Shown piece after piece: positions 18,864-28,553 of a stretch of DNA of 64,000 nt (within the stretch, counting starts at the first letter, position 1; each line of letters starts with the position of its first letter). Origin of the DNA: Oceanobacillus profundus (lineage in GTDB: Bacteria; Bacillota; Bacilli; Bacillales; Amphibacillaceae). The position numbers were made by a program, and so were the translations under genes. Under the pieces are notes generated by a model. That model saw only the letters and a list, made by a program, of their open reading frames with translations. It made no database searches and was not told the origin of the DNA. The stretch lies in contig NZ_QWEH01000002.1 of the NCBI RefSeq assembly GCF_003515705.1, positions 124,001 through 188,000 of the forward strand. Reading direction: 5' to 3'.

Positions 18864-19616
18864 ATGAAAAACAAATTGTGTTTTGTACTTTTAATTTTCT
18901 TGTTCATTATTCTTATCCAGCCAAATGACACGAATGCCAAACAAAATAAAATAGAAAATAAATTGCTGCTCGACACATTGATTACTTTATTGGATCCGTA
19001 TATATCAGAAGCAGTAGAAAAGTATTACGGCTATCATAAATCGTATGGTTTGTACGATGCAAAAATACTCGGTATATCAAGAGAAAAAGACGGTGGATTT
19101 AGTTTTAAAGTCAAAGTTCAAGTAAATACCTTTGAAGAAGCTCATAATCCCCCTTACGGTAAAGAAACAATAATCCTTGGAGTGGAAGTAGACAAGGTCA
19201 AAGTCATTAAATTCATCCACGAGGGAGATGAAGAAGAAAGCAAAATAGCAAATTTCTATAATGAGACTATTACAGATATCAAAGAGACATTTAAAATAAA
19301 CTTAAACTCCTTCAAAAAAATTAAATATGAACAACTATTATATAAATCGGAAAAACAAAAGGAATACAAATCTCTATCGGATATTGTAACGGACATCATA
19401 GTGAATGATTTAAATCCCGAAATAAAACCCCCATATAAAAATATTATAGAGCCAGTTACCTTTATTAAGAATAATCAAGGATACATTCTTTTTAAAAAGG
19501 CAGATGGAACTAACATTGTTTTTCAACTGTCTAGGTTAAATGGTAAATGGGTAGTTGTAAAGAAGGAAAGAAGACAAGGTAAAAAAATGAAAAATGATTT
19601 ACTTTGGTATATGTGA
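18864..19616 (+). CDS. DUF3888 domain-containing exported protein
   Basis: A 250-residue protein with a clear Sec signal (MKNKLCFVLLIFLFIILI, likely cleavage near TNA-K) and a DUF3888-like domain (LLDTLITLLDPYISEAVEKYYG, then YDAKILGI, FEEAHNPPYGKETI). The family is common in Bacillaceae and of unknown function. I chose the internal ATG at 18864, preceded by GGTGGG, because it puts the signal peptide at the N-terminus; the longer frame from 18711 adds 51 residues without a ribosome site. It is the first gene of a gene-poor accessory stretch. Confidence 0.8.
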   Translation: MKNKLCFVLLIFLFIILIQPNDTNAKQNKIENKLLLDTLITLLDPYISEAVEKYYGYHKSYGLYDAKILGISREKDGGFSFKVKVQVNTFEEAHNPPYGKETIILGVEVDKVKVIKFIHEGDEEESKIANFYNETITDIKETFKINLNSFKKIKYEQLLYKSEKQKEYKSLSDIVTDIIVNDLNPEIKPPYKNIIEPVTFIKNNQGYILFKKADGTNIVFQLSRLNGKWVVVKKERRQGKKMKNDLLWYM

Positions 19617-19806
19617 TTTATAGCTTGAACCTGTAACGGTTTCAGCGAATGACTCTTAGTTATTCTATTAAAGGGTGCATTGTTAAACAAGGCAATCATA
19701 AAAATGGTTGTCTTTTTCTTTCGGTAAATATTTTTGAATATTATGGTATTATTGAAAAAGAGATACTAAACAGATTATAAAACCTGTTAAGAGGTGGTGA
19801 CTTAGG

Positions 19807-20325
19807 ATGAAAAAAATAATGGTAATTGGAGTTTCGGCAGGTGTTGGGAAGTCAACTTTCGCACAAAAGTTAGGGAAAGAGCTTCATATAAAAGTTAATC
19901 ATTTAGACGCCTTATATTGGAAGCCAAACTGGGTAGAAGCCACATTAGAAGAGTTTTCGGAAGCACAGCAAGAGATTGTAAAACAAGGTCAATGGATAAT
20001 TGAAGGAAACTATAGTAATACTATTCAGATTCGCGCAAAACACGCTGACACAATAATTTATTTGGAATTACCATTATATGTTTGTTTATATCGTGTTGTT
20101 AAGCGATGGCTAAAGAACATCGGCAAAACACGGCCTGATATGGGAAATGGTTGTAAGGAAAAGTTAGATTGGAAATTCATTAGGTTTATATATACTACTT
20201 ATTATCCTCGTAAAAGAAAAATGATCGAACAATTTCAGAACTTTCAAGCCTTAGATTCTACAAAAGAGATTATTATTTTAAAGAGTAGACAAGAAATTAA
20301 GTCTTATTTAGACAATTGCACTTAA
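19807..20325 (+). CDS. P-loop kinase-like protein (DNA topology modulation/FlaR-like)
   Basis: A 172-residue small P-loop NTPase. Walker A GVSAGVGKST lies at about residues 7-16; HLDALYWKPNW follows, typical of the adenylate-kinase-like family annotated as topology modulation protein. The lid-like segment contains RPDMGNGCKEKLDW. These proteins probably phosphorylate a small nucleotide-like substrate, but the activity is unproven. Start ATG with GAGGTGG upstream. Stands alone. Confidence 0.75.
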   Translation: MKKIMVIGVSAGVGKSTFAQKLGKELHIKVNHLDALYWKPNWVEATLEEFSEAQQEIVKQGQWIIEGNYSNTIQIRAKHADTIIYLELPLYVCLYRVVKRWLKNIGKTRPDMGNGCKEKLDWKFIRFIYTTYYPRKRKMIEQFQNFQALDSTKEIIILKSRQEIKSYLDNCT

Positions 20326-20449
20326 ACGAACAGGTGTTTTAATATAACAATGAGCTAGTCAATGCGGCGGTCTTTTTTTACTAAAGAAGCAGGATTTTAT
20401 ACTTAGTATATGGAATATTTAATAAGGTTATTTAAAGGGGGGGATTTTT

Positions 20450-20803
20450 ATGGATAATCCTATCTTAAAACAAATAGGAACAGTATTCATTCCAGTAAGC
20501 AACATAGAGAAAGCGAGAGATTGGTACTGCGATATTTTAGGACTAGAAACAGATGGGGAGATTCAATTCGGTCATCTTTACGTTATTCCTATGGAAGGCA
20601 CAGGGATTGTGTTAGACAGCAAGATCTATTCAGAAGATAGAATATTTAAAGTTCCAGCATTCCACTTCAATACAAAAAGCATTGAAGAAGCATTCCATTT
20701 TATGAGTAAAAAGGATGTTGATTTAATTACACCAATCGAGCATAATCATTATTTTAATTTCAAAGATCCGGATGGAAACATCTTAATGATATGCAAATGT
20801 TAA
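20450..20803 (+). CDS. VOC family (glyoxalase-like) protein
   Basis: A 117-residue protein with two beta-alpha-beta-beta-beta modules: VFIPVSNIEKARDWYCDILGLE at the N-terminus (shown here as VFIPVSNIEKARDW) and NHYFNFKDPDGNILMICKC at the end. The terminal FKDPDGN motif is typical of VOC metal sites. Members include lyases, dioxygenases and fosfomycin/bleomycin-type resistance proteins; this one cannot be placed further. Very strong GGGGGGG-type ribosome site before the ATG. Confidence 0.8.
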   Translation: MDNPILKQIGTVFIPVSNIEKARDWYCDILGLETDGEIQFGHLYVIPMEGTGIVLDSKIYSEDRIFKVPAFHFNTKSIEEAFHFMSKKDVDLITPIEHNHYFNFKDPDGNILMICKC

Positions 20804-20941
20804 TATTAAGCTAACCAATGCTTTAATTAAAGTTTCTGATATCGTACGAACAGGACAGTTTAATTTAACAGAAGGTGCTATAATTCTGATAGAAAACAAA
20901 CAAAATTATATTATGAATTTAGTATGTCAGGAGGAAGATAC

Positions 20942-21919
20942 ATGAAAGTAATGCCTATTGAAAAAATGGGAATCACAACAAGCCGTCTCATACTAGGCTG
21001 TATGGGGTTTGGGGGAGACAGGGATCAAACTGCTTACACAAAAGAGGATATACTAAAAACAGAAAAAGCAATCGATGCAGCATTATCTCACGGAATTACA
21101 ATGTTTGATCATGCCGACATTTATAATATGGGAAAAGCGGAAAAAGTATTTGGTGAAATCTTAAAATCGCGTCCGGAACTCAGAGAAAACATAGCACTTC
21201 AATCAAAATGTGGTATTCGATTTGCAGATGGCAAGAATCCAGGTCGCTATGATTTCTCAAAGGATTATATCCTGAATTCAGTCGATGGTATCCTAAATAG
21301 AATGAACACCGAGTATTTAGATATTCTTTTATTGCATCGTCCCGACCCCATAATGGAACCAGAAGAAGTAGCAGAGGCATTCGAAACATTGAAGAGGTCA
21401 GGAAAAGTTCGTCATTTTGGGGTATCTAATATGAGTGCTTCTCAAATCCAATTTTTGAACGCTTACTGTTCTGAACCTATGATTGTTAACCAACTGAATA
21501 TGAGCTTACAGCAAGTAGATTGGCTAGAGCAAGGTGTTTTAGTGAACCAAAAGGAAGGGACAGCTGTGAATTTTCCAGATGGGACAATTGAATATTGTCG
21601 CTTAGCCAATGTACAAATTCAAGCATGGTCACCTTTAGCAAATGGAATCTATTCTGGTCGCTCCATAGATAATCCGTCAGAATCGGAGCTAGCCACGATA
21701 GAGCTGGTGAAAAAATTAGCATTAGAAAAAGAAACCTCCGCAGAAGCAATTGTGCTTGGATGGTTAATGCGTCATCCAGCTATGGTTCAGCCTGTCATTG
21801 GTACAACAAATCCAGATAGAATTGCTAAATGCCAGGATGCAATCCAACAGGCGGAGATTATGACTCGTGAAGAATGGTATTCTCTGTATACGGCTTCACG
21901 CGGTAATAAGTTACCGTAA
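20942..21919 (+). CDS. aldo/keto reductase
   Basis: A 325-residue NADPH-dependent AKR of the YdhF-like group. The catalytic tetrad is visible as D56 and Y61 (FDHADIY), K89 (QSKCGI) and H132 (LLLHRPDP). The C-terminal half has VIGTTNPDRI for cofactor binding. The ATG at 20942 has AGGAGG 6-7 nt upstream; the ATG at 20924 would place the ribosome site inside the gene. Substrate unknown. Confidence 0.88.
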   Translation: MKVMPIEKMGITTSRLILGCMGFGGDRDQTAYTKEDILKTEKAIDAALSHGITMFDHADIYNMGKAEKVFGEILKSRPELRENIALQSKCGIRFADGKNPGRYDFSKDYILNSVDGILNRMNTEYLDILLLHRPDPIMEPEEVAEAFETLKRSGKVRHFGVSNMSASQIQFLNAYCSEPMIVNQLNMSLQQVDWLEQGVLVNQKEGTAVNFPDGTIEYCRLANVQIQAWSPLANGIYSGRSIDNPSESELATIELVKKLALEKETSAEAIVLGWLMRHPAMVQPVIGTTNPDRIAKCQDAIQQAEIMTREEWYSLYTASRGNKLP

Positions 21920-22944
21920 AATTTTATGAACAGGATGATTATCTTACCCATATGAGTTTAGGTAAACTTTATTGTGGTTTGACTAAAACAGGAATTGATA
22001 TACATAGCTAAATTAGCGAAAGAAGGCACACTTCATATCCACCTTTTAAGGTTGTCTTTATTAAGCCATAGTGAAGGTTGGACAATGTAAGAAAGTAAGA
22101 TAGTGAATGAAAAACCAATTTCCAAGATCATGATAATCTTATTTATGACCTCGCATGAAAAGCTTTGGGGAAAAATTAGAATTAATCTATTCCGAGGATA
22201 GCGATTATCCTATTAACTATATAACGAAGGTGAATCATTTCAGCATTTTTATTCAACTGGTGAGAGTTAAGCAGTTGGGTATTAAGTCAATCGTCTTTTC
22301 TTTGCATTTCTTGTTGGGCTTATAATTCTTTTTTCTCAAATATAATGAAGAGTGTGAGAGGAGACACGGTGAGTGGATCTAAAGGTTATAGAAAATTTAA
22401 GATAAGTTTCCATTTAATTATGGGATGTGAAGATGATAATAAGTGCTATAACTTCACCTGAAATGACAACGAGTCTAAAATGCCTTACAAAATGATTGAG
22501 TGGCTTCTTGATCCAAATGGTAGTGAGGAAGTACCTGAAGGGATCCATCATTTTAAAAAAGTTTTGAAGAAGGAAAGGCATTGAACAGTAGTTAAATTTA
22601 AAATAAGTCAATCAATCTTTATCATTTTCAACATATGGGGCTATTCTATTAATATTATAGGAGGCCTCATACTTGTGCCTTAATCTAAGTAGCAATCTTA
22701 AAATAAATAATGTAGATAAGAATAATTTGTGAAGGAATGTACTTAAACGAAGGGTCAGGATAGTTGAGAAGAAGGATGAGCGGGACCTGTTGCATTAATA
22801 TTATGATATTTGATAGTAAACATTTAAAATTGTCTTAAAAACACACAATAAAGACTCCTATCAACGCAGAATATTAAGTTCCGTAATAAGTTTAGTAACA
22901 TATCATATTTATAATATATAATTCATTTCAGAGGGCGTGATTTT
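21920..22944. other. gene-poor stretch with degenerate coding traces
   Basis: About 1 kb without a convincing gene. Two short open frames stand out: 22155-22325 (56 codons, no ribosome site) and 22480-22584 (listed separately). Many in-frame stops interrupt protein-like sequence, so this appears to be decayed genes. No insertion-sequence ends or RNA structure were recognised. Confidence 0.4.
22480..22584 (+). pseudogene. possible C-terminal gene remnant, 34 codons
   Basis: The frame MPYKMIEWLLDPNG then EEVPEGIHHFKKV ends naturally and reads like the tail of a folded protein. It has no ribosome site, and protein-like sequence in other frames lies just upstream, which suggests a frameshifted relic. 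Family not recognised. Confidence 0.3.
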
Positions 22945-23481
22945 TTGAATTCAAAAAGAACAGTCTTTTTGATAAGTGGTCCCCCTGGGGCTGGAAAGAG
23001 TACATTGGCTGATAAGATATGTAAAAGTATGGATGGATTATGTGTACATATAGAGGGGGATGTGCTATACAATTTGGTAAAGAAAGGATGGGTACATCCT
23101 TGTGATGATCACGATAATTTTTTTCTGAATGTCTTATGGGACAATATAGTTGCTCTGGTTGAAAACTTTACACAAAATAATATGAATGTAGTTACTGATT
23201 ATGTTTTTTCTAAAGAACAGATATTTTCTGTTATAGATAGAATGAAACATTTAGATATTAACATTAAAATAATAGTAATTAAAAGTGATATAAATATCCT
23301 AATTAATAGGGATAGGCTACGAAGTGGAATTGCGTATGTAGGAGAAGAAAGAATTAGACAAATTGTTAAAGATTTTAATTCAAATTATTTTCCAGAGGAG
23401 TTTATGCTTGATAATAATGATGCTGATTTAGAGGGTCTTGTAGATGTCGTTTTGAAGGAAGACAGGTTTACCGTTAATTAA
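22945..23481 (+). CDS. small P-loop kinase (APS-kinase/CPT-like fold)
   Basis: A 178-residue ATPase/kinase-like protein. Walker A GPPGAGKST lies at about residues 11-19, followed by VHIEGDVLYNLVKKGW, where related kinases bind substrate, and a lid Arg in NRDRLRSG. Starts with TTG behind GAGGGCG. The fold is shared by adenylylsulfate kinases, gluconate kinases and chloramphenicol phosphotransferases, so the substrate cannot be named. It is more AT-rich than its neighbours and may be acquired. Confidence 0.7.
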   Translation: MNSKRTVFLISGPPGAGKSTLADKICKSMDGLCVHIEGDVLYNLVKKGWVHPCDDHDNFFLNVLWDNIVALVENFTQNNMNVVTDYVFSKEQIFSVIDRMKHLDINIKIIVIKSDINILINRDRLRSGIAYVGEERIRQIVKDFNSNYFPEEFMLDNNDADLEGLVDVVLKEDRFTVN

Positions 23482-23539
23482 TAAAACCTTTCTTAATTAA
23501 TGGTGCAAGAGTTGAACAAGAAATTAAACGGCACCTATT

Positions 23540-23680
23540 GTGCTCAATAAAAAAGTAAATTTAATTAATCTCCCAGAGGAACTTCAAAACAGTCCGTTGG
23601 TTCTAGAGGAAGGTTTCCATAATTCTTATGCTCGTTTTTTAACGGATAAGAGGTTTATTTATAAAGTAATGAATGTATAA
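23540..23680 (+). CDS. short hypothetical protein or remnant, 46 residues
   Basis: The GTG-started frame contains LINLPEELQNSPLVLEEGF and ends DKRFIYKVMNV. No clear ribosome site. The sequence is protein-like (balanced, with charged ends), so it may be a real small gene or the rest of a larger one. Family not recognised. Confidence 0.3.
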   Translation: MLNKKVNLINLPEELQNSPLVLEEGFHNSYARFLTDKRFIYKVMNV

Positions 23681-23789
23681 AAAGTAGTTTCCCATCTTTA
23701 ATGCAGGAAATTGGACTTGTATTCTAGAATGTAATAATGATGACAATATCGTAAGCAATTGTTTACTCAGAGAATTGGAGAGCGCATAT

Positions 23790-24212
23790 ATGTATGAACC
23801 GAAGATGAAAGAAACCGACAACAGTGTAATTGGATTTATTGAAAGTGTGGAAAATGAGAAGAAGAAGGCAGATGCCTATCAGTTATTGGAAATATTTGAA
23901 GAAGTAACTGGTTACGAAGCAAAAATGTGGGGGCCTAGTATTATAGGTTTTGGTAGCTATCACTATAAGTATGCATCAGGACGTGAAGGGGATGCGCCTT
24001 TAGTGGGTTTTTCACCAAGAAAAGCGAAAATTAGTCTTTATTTGGACTATGAAAGTGAGAAAAGGGAAAAATTATTAGAAAACTTTGGTAAACACACGAA
24101 GAGTAAGGCTTGTATTTATGTAAATAAATTAGCTGATATCGATACCAATGTTTTAAAGGATTTAATTAAACATACAGTAGAAACATATAAAGATCTTTAT
24201 CCGAACGAATAA
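23790..24212 (+). CDS. DUF1801 domain-containing protein
   Basis: A 140-residue cytosolic protein with the YdhG/DUF1801 fold: ADAYQLLEIFEEVTGYEAKMW, GPSIIGFGSYHYKY, FSPRKAKISLYL and a C-terminal ADIDTNVLKDLI (each given in part). The family is small, possibly ligand-binding, and uncharacterised. Start ATG at 23790 with GGAG 9 nt upstream rather than the TTG at 23775. Confidence 0.8.
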   Translation: MYEPKMKETDNSVIGFIESVENEKKKADAYQLLEIFEEVTGYEAKMWGPSIIGFGSYHYKYASGREGDAPLVGFSPRKAKISLYLDYESEKREKLLENFGKHTKSKACIYVNKLADIDTNVLKDLIKHTVETYKDLYPNE

Positions 24213-24706
24213 AGCTATTGGCATTGTTTTAAATCCGTGTCCTACTGACTATGCTTGTTTCTCCATCTGTATCCATGCCTTGCGAGAATTTTAATAGTGC
24301 ATTTTCACTTCAACAGGCATGGATAATGAAGAAATATTCGATCGTGATCTTAATGTGTTGGACTAATTCCATTTAGATTCAAAAATGCTTTAAAGTTGGA
24401 CGAGACGTTAGCTTTTTATAGTTCTGACTTTATTGCTCTCTCTCCATTTGTGAAGCAAATTATATTAAATTACGGGTGCTTTAGAATTTAGGAGTAAATT
24501 GAATCCATCGAGGAAGTTTAATAATAAGGAGAAATTGACCTGGATCTTTTAAAAGAGGTTCTTTTGTACTTTATAAACAAAGGTCTATTATCTAAATTGA
24601 CAGCCAAATTGCCATCGTTTTTTATATGTACAATATCTTGTCCAATAAAAAATAAATGAGATATTCGGATGCCAAAAACCTAATTTAAGCATTAATCGTT
24701 AGAATA
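24213..24706. other. intergenic stretch with a possible gene tail
   Basis: About 490 nt without an intact gene. Around 24400-24492 the plus strand reads ETLAFYSSDFIALSPF then VKQIILNYGCFRI and a stop, probably a decayed gene end of unknown family. No other element recognised. Confidence 0.3.
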
Positions 24707-24750
24707 ACAACAAAACTGACGTATGAATTGCCATACGTCAGTTTTGTTGT
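24707..24750. terminator. terminator of the MATE gene
   Basis: A 19-bp perfect stem (24707-24725 with 24732-24750), followed on the minus strand by a T-containing tract. One of the strongest hairpins in the window and able to work in both directions. Confidence 0.85.
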
Positions 24751-24782
24751 TTAACTAATATGCACCTATAAACGAAACCCTT

Positions 24783-26153
24783 TCATTCAACTGGATGTGC
24801 TTTTTTAGAAAACGCATATTTCTTCTGAATATAGAGAAGTCGCCATAATAATGCAACTGCGCCAGCGCTGAGGCCAACAATAATTCCAACCCAGTAGCCA
24901 AATGGCTCCAGAGCAGTGTAATTTGCTAATAACCAGCCAATTGGAAGCCCGATAGCCCAATAAGAGATTAATGCAATAATCAATGTCATATTTACATCTT
25001 TATAACCACGAAGTATACCTTGAATTGGAGCACCAAATGCATCTGCCAACTGATAAAAAATAGCAAAATAAATAAATTGCTTCGTTAGCTCAATCACTTC
25101 TGGATCGGAATTGTAAAGGGCAGCTACAGGACCATTCAATAAATACAAAATAACTCCTGCAAAGAGTGCGATAAATATACCTCCGCTCATTCCGATGTAT
25201 CCATATGCACGTGCATCTTTATAACGCTTAGCACCTGCTTCGAAGCCAACCGTAATTGTTAACGCCATCCCGACACTTAGTGGAATCATATACAAGAGAC
25301 TAGCGAAGTTCAATGCCGCTTGGTGTGCCGCTATTGTATTTGTGCTGTAAACGCTCATCAATAACGTTACAGCTGAGAAAATACTTGTCTCAAAAAATAT
25401 TGCTGCACCAATTGGTATACCAATCTTTAATTGGTTACGCCATTGTTTGAGGGAAGGTTTAAACCATTTAGCAAACACAGCAAATTTCTTGAAAGGCTGA
25501 ATTCGATGAAGAAAGTAAAGAGCAATAATGCACACGATAAAATACGTAATCGCAGTTGCAATGCCTGCTCCTATACCACCTAATGCCGGCACCCCTAATT
25601 TTCCGAAAATAAATATATAATTAAAGATAACATTAAGTGGCAGGGAGATCAGAATGATGATCATGGAAATGCGTGTCTGTCCGAGGCCATCCATAAAACA
25701 ACGAATTGTATTAAAAATAAACAAGGGAATAATACCAATTCCTAGTGTGAACAGATAATATTTTGCGACATGTCGCACCTCAGATTCCAGATCCATCATA
25801 GATAGTATCGGTTCTAAGAAAATCACACCGGCCACCATAATCAAGATAGATAAAATAATTGCTAAATAAATTCCTTGTTGAATAACTTTTGGTATATCCT
25901 TATCAGCTCGTCCGCCAATCAAGTGTGCTATAATTGGCGTGATTGCCAAAACAATTCCATTAATCCCGGTAGAGATCGGAACCCAGAGGCTAGCCCCAAT
26001 TGCTACGCCTGCAAGGTCTGCAGCACTAGAGCGTCCAGACATCATCGTATCAAAGAATGTCATGAGGTTCATGCTGATTTGCGTTATTAAGATAGGAATT
26101 AAAATAATGATAAATAGCTTCAGCTTTTCCTTAACTGTTTTTGTTTCATACAT
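24783..26153 (-). CDS. MATE family multidrug efflux transporter
   Basis: A 456-residue, about 12-segment inner-membrane protein of the MATE (NorM-like) family, exporting drugs or metabolites against Na+ or H+. Family signs: LIPILITQISMNLMTFFDTMM at the N-terminus (part: ITQISMNLMTFFDT), repeated in the second half (AAIFFETSIFSAVTLLM), and MDGLGQTRISM. AAAGGAAG lies before the ATG. It is divergent from murG, with no regulator next to it. Substrate unknown. Confidence 0.9.
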   Translation of the reverse strand: MYETKTVKEKLKLFIIILIPILITQISMNLMTFFDTMMSGRSSAADLAGVAIGASLWVPISTGINGIVLAITPIIAHLIGGRADKDIPKVIQQGIYLAIILSILIMVAGVIFLEPILSMMDLESEVRHVAKYYLFTLGIGIIPLFIFNTIRCFMDGLGQTRISMIIILISLPLNVIFNYIFIFGKLGVPALGGIGAGIATAITYFIVCIIALYFLHRIQPFKKFAVFAKWFKPSLKQWRNQLKIGIPIGAAIFFETSIFSAVTLLMSVYSTNTIAAHQAALNFASLLYMIPLSVGMALTITVGFEAGAKRYKDARAYGYIGMSGGIFIALFAGVILYLLNGPVAALYNSDPEVIELTKQFIYFAIFYQLADAFGAPIQGILRGYKDVNMTLIIALISYWAIGLPIGWLLANYTALEPFGYWVGIIVGLSAGAVALLWRLLYIQKKYAFSKKAHPVE

Positions 26154-26272
26154 TAAAACTCTTCCTTTTTTGTATGTTTTCTAATAGGATAGAGAGTAGT
26201 GTAATCCTATTAAGACGTAGCCTTTATTATACTCGGTTATGCTGATTTGTGAAAGAAAGGAAGTACATTTCA

Positions 26273-27343
26273 ATGAAAAAGAAAAGAATCCTTTTCACTG
26301 GTGGAGGAACAGCTGGACATGTGATTGTCAATTTAGCGTTGATTCCATTCTATCAGGAAAAAGGCTGGGAAATTGATTACATTGGCTCTTATAATGGTAT
26401 TGAAAGAGACTTAATTGGACAGCTCGAAGGAGTAACCTATCATCCAATATCCACTGGAAAACTTCGCCGTTACATGTCGAAAGAAAATATAAAAGATCCT
26501 TTTAAGGTGATAAAAGGTACAATGCAAGCGTATAAGATAATTGGTAAACGTAAGCCTGCAGTTATCTTTTCTAAGGGAGGATTTGTATCCGTTCCTGTTG
26601 TTGCAGCTGCAAAATTACGAGGCGTGCCATCCGTTATCCATGAATCAGATTTCACACCAGGATTAGCAAATAAGCTCTCCATTCCATTTACGAAAAAAGT
26701 ACTTGCGACATTTCCAGAAACGATGCAATATCTGCCTGAGAAAAAAGCGGAATATGTTGGCGCAGTTGTTCGCGATGAGCTTTTTAAAGGGGATAAGGAT
26801 AGCGGCTTGAAATTTGCCGGATTATCGAAAAAATTACCTGTACTCCTCATCATGGGAGGTAGTGGCGGGTCATATAAGATCAACGAAACCGTGAGGGAAA
26901 GCTTGGATGAGCTTTTAACGAACTTTCAAATCATTCATATCTGTGGACGAGACAAAATAGATCATTCGATTCAAAAAGCTGGATATGTGCAATTTGAATA
27001 TATTAATGAAGAACTAAAGGATATTTTTGCTGCTTCAGACTATGTGCTGTCTCGAGCTGGATCGAATGCAATCTTTGAATTTCTGGCATTAAGAATACCT
27101 ATGCTGTTGGTTCCTTTATCCAAAGGTGCAAGCCGGGGGGATCAGATTATCAATGCGCAATCGTTTCAGGAAAAACGCTATGCCAGGGTTATAGATGAGG
27201 AAAAACTAACAAAACCAACATTAAAAGATGAGCTTTTACAATTAAAAGAATATGCACCGATTATGATAGATACGATGAAGGAATATAAAAGTGAAAAATC
27301 GCGAGATCGTGTTATCGAAATTATTAATGCGACAAGCAAATAA
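26273..27343 (+). CDS. murG: MurG-type UDP-GlcNAc transferase (lipid II synthesis)
   Basis: A 356-residue GT28 glycosyltransferase that adds GlcNAc to lipid I at the inner face of the membrane. N-terminal GGGTAGHV, the [13 protein letters not shown] acceptor loop, [10 protein letters not shown] hinge and the C-terminal donor site [11 protein letters not shown] with [13 protein letters not shown] are all present. The ATG at 26273 follows AAAGGAAG; a GTG 24 nt earlier would place that site inside the gene. It is alone here, without the division/cell-wall cluster that normally surrounds murG, so it may be a second copy. Confidence 0.88.
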   Translation: MKKKRILFTGGGTAGHVIVNLALIPFYQEKGWEIDYIGSYNGIERDLIGQLEGVTYHPISTGKLRRYMSKENIKDPFKVIKGTMQAYKIIGKRKPAVIFSKGGFVSVPVVAAAKLRGVPSVIHESDFTPGLANKLSIPFTKKVLATFPETMQYLPEKKAEYVGAVVRDELFKGDKDSGLKFAGLSKKLPVLLIMGGSGGSYKINETVRESLDELLTNFQIIHICGRDKIDHSIQKAGYVQFEYINEELKDIFAASDYVLSRAGSNAIFEFLALRIPMLLVPLSKGASRGDQIINAQSFQEKRYARVIDEEKLTKPTLKDELLQLKEYAPIMIDTMKEYKSEKSRDRVIEIINATSK

Positions 27344-27381
27344 ATATACTCCCTGGTTTGGACGCCAGGGGGTATGTTTAT
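27343..27381 (+). terminator. terminator of murG
   Basis: AAATATACTCCCTGG pairs (with G-U pairs) with CCAGGGGGTATGTTT, followed by A/T-rich sequence. It separates murG from the converging germination operon. Confidence 0.55.
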
Positions 27382-27398
27382 TAGTCTGGATTTGTTTG

Positions 27399-28553
27399 TT
27401 ACTGTATTGTTCCATAATGCATTAAATCTACATTTACATTGAAATCTACTGTAATGTTTGGGTATTTTTCCCTCCACTCTGTATCTGTTAAACGCTCCCC
27501 CTTTTTCTTTGTTCGATAAATTCCTCCAAATCCTAAAGGGTCAGAATCTATCTCTTGGAGTTTGGCCAATAGTACATCATACTGTCGCTTAAATTCCTTT
27601 TCAATTTCCTCTTCCAGTATGGCTGCTATTTTTTTGTTCTTAACACTGAGTAACTCTGATGATTCATATAGATCTACTTCTAAATGAACATTAGCCTCAA
27701 AGTGGAGATCATCGATGTTTTTTAATGTTATATCACCTTTACCTTTCGATATTCTTACTAGTATGGTCAAGTGTTCCTTATCTTCAAGTTTATCTGGTTG
27801 CATCGAATTCGTTTCGTTATTAAAGATAAAATCTACAAATGGTTCTCGCGGAAGTGAAATTTCCATTGGAGTACCTTTAACATTTGTTAAAAAGGTATTA
27901 ATTAGAAATGCTTGATCGATATGCAGCTCACCAACCAGCCTATCATTCGAAAAAGCGCCTATTCCAACAATCGCTGGTTTGTTATTTCGTAAACCAATTA
28001 TTGGAGCGACGGGATCCTGTCCAATATCTGCTTCAATATGCAAAAAATGTTGTAAGGAGGTTTTTGGTATACTATACTCCTTTACTTCCTTTTCAATTAA
28101 ACTTTGGATTATTTGACCGACATCGGTATTCAATTCTTCTTGCCCCACTGTAAGGACCTCATTTGCAGTAATATTACTAATAGCTACTAGCATTGTATCC
28201 GATACACGTGCATCACGAACTAGTGTACTTAGGTATTCTAAAATTCCTTCCTCGGCAGTTTCCTTGCCATATAATTCAAGTCGTATTTGTCCGGGGCTTA
28301 ACTCGAAATTTGTATTATAACCGGCATTCTCACGTGCTCCTTTAATTGTTTTCCCAACACCAGTAGTAGATGTCGTTATTTGTGGGTTTTGCGCATCGAA
28401 TTGGTAAGCGATGATTGTCGTTTCAACACGATTGTTTTCGGTTACGTCTACACCACGAGTATTAATTATCCCTAGCTCCTCAAGTTGTTTATAGGGTACG
28501 CAGGAGGTAAGAATGACAGAGAAAATCAGCAAAAGAATTGTTTTTTTTATCAT
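27399..28553 (-). CDS. spore germination lipoprotein, Ger(x)C family
   Basis: A 384-residue C subunit of a GerA-type nutrient receptor. A lipoprotein signal ends in the lipobox LTSC with lipidated C18, so the protein is anchored to the outer face of the spore inner membrane. The body shows GerAC-family stretches (NNRVETTIIAYQ, GKTIKGARENAG, DPLGFG). It overlaps the B gene by 4 nt (ATGA-type junction), the third gene of an A-B-C operon. Confidence 0.92.
   Translation of the reverse strand: MIKKTILLLIFSVILTSCVPYKQLEELGIINTRGVDVTENNRVETTIIAYQFDAQNPQITTSTTGVGKTIKGARENAGYNTNFELSPGQIRLELYGKETAEEGILEYLSTLVRDARVSDTMLVAISNITANEVLTVGQEELNTDVGQIIQSLIEKEVKEYSIPKTSLQHFLHIEADIGQDPVAPIIGLRNNKPAIVGIGAFSNDRLVGELHIDQAFLINTFLTNVKGTPMEISLPREPFVDFIFNNETNSMQPDKLEDKEHLTILVRISKGKGDITLKNIDDLHFEANVHLEVDLYESSELLSVKNKKIAAILEEEIEKEFKRQYDVLLAKLQEIDSDPLGFGGIYRTKKKGERLTDTEWREKYPNITVDFNVNVDLMHYGTIQ

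Noticed and set aside
22155-22325. A 56-codon frame starting MKSFGEKLEL
   Set aside because: No ribosome site and surrounded by interrupted frames; treated as part of the decayed stretch.
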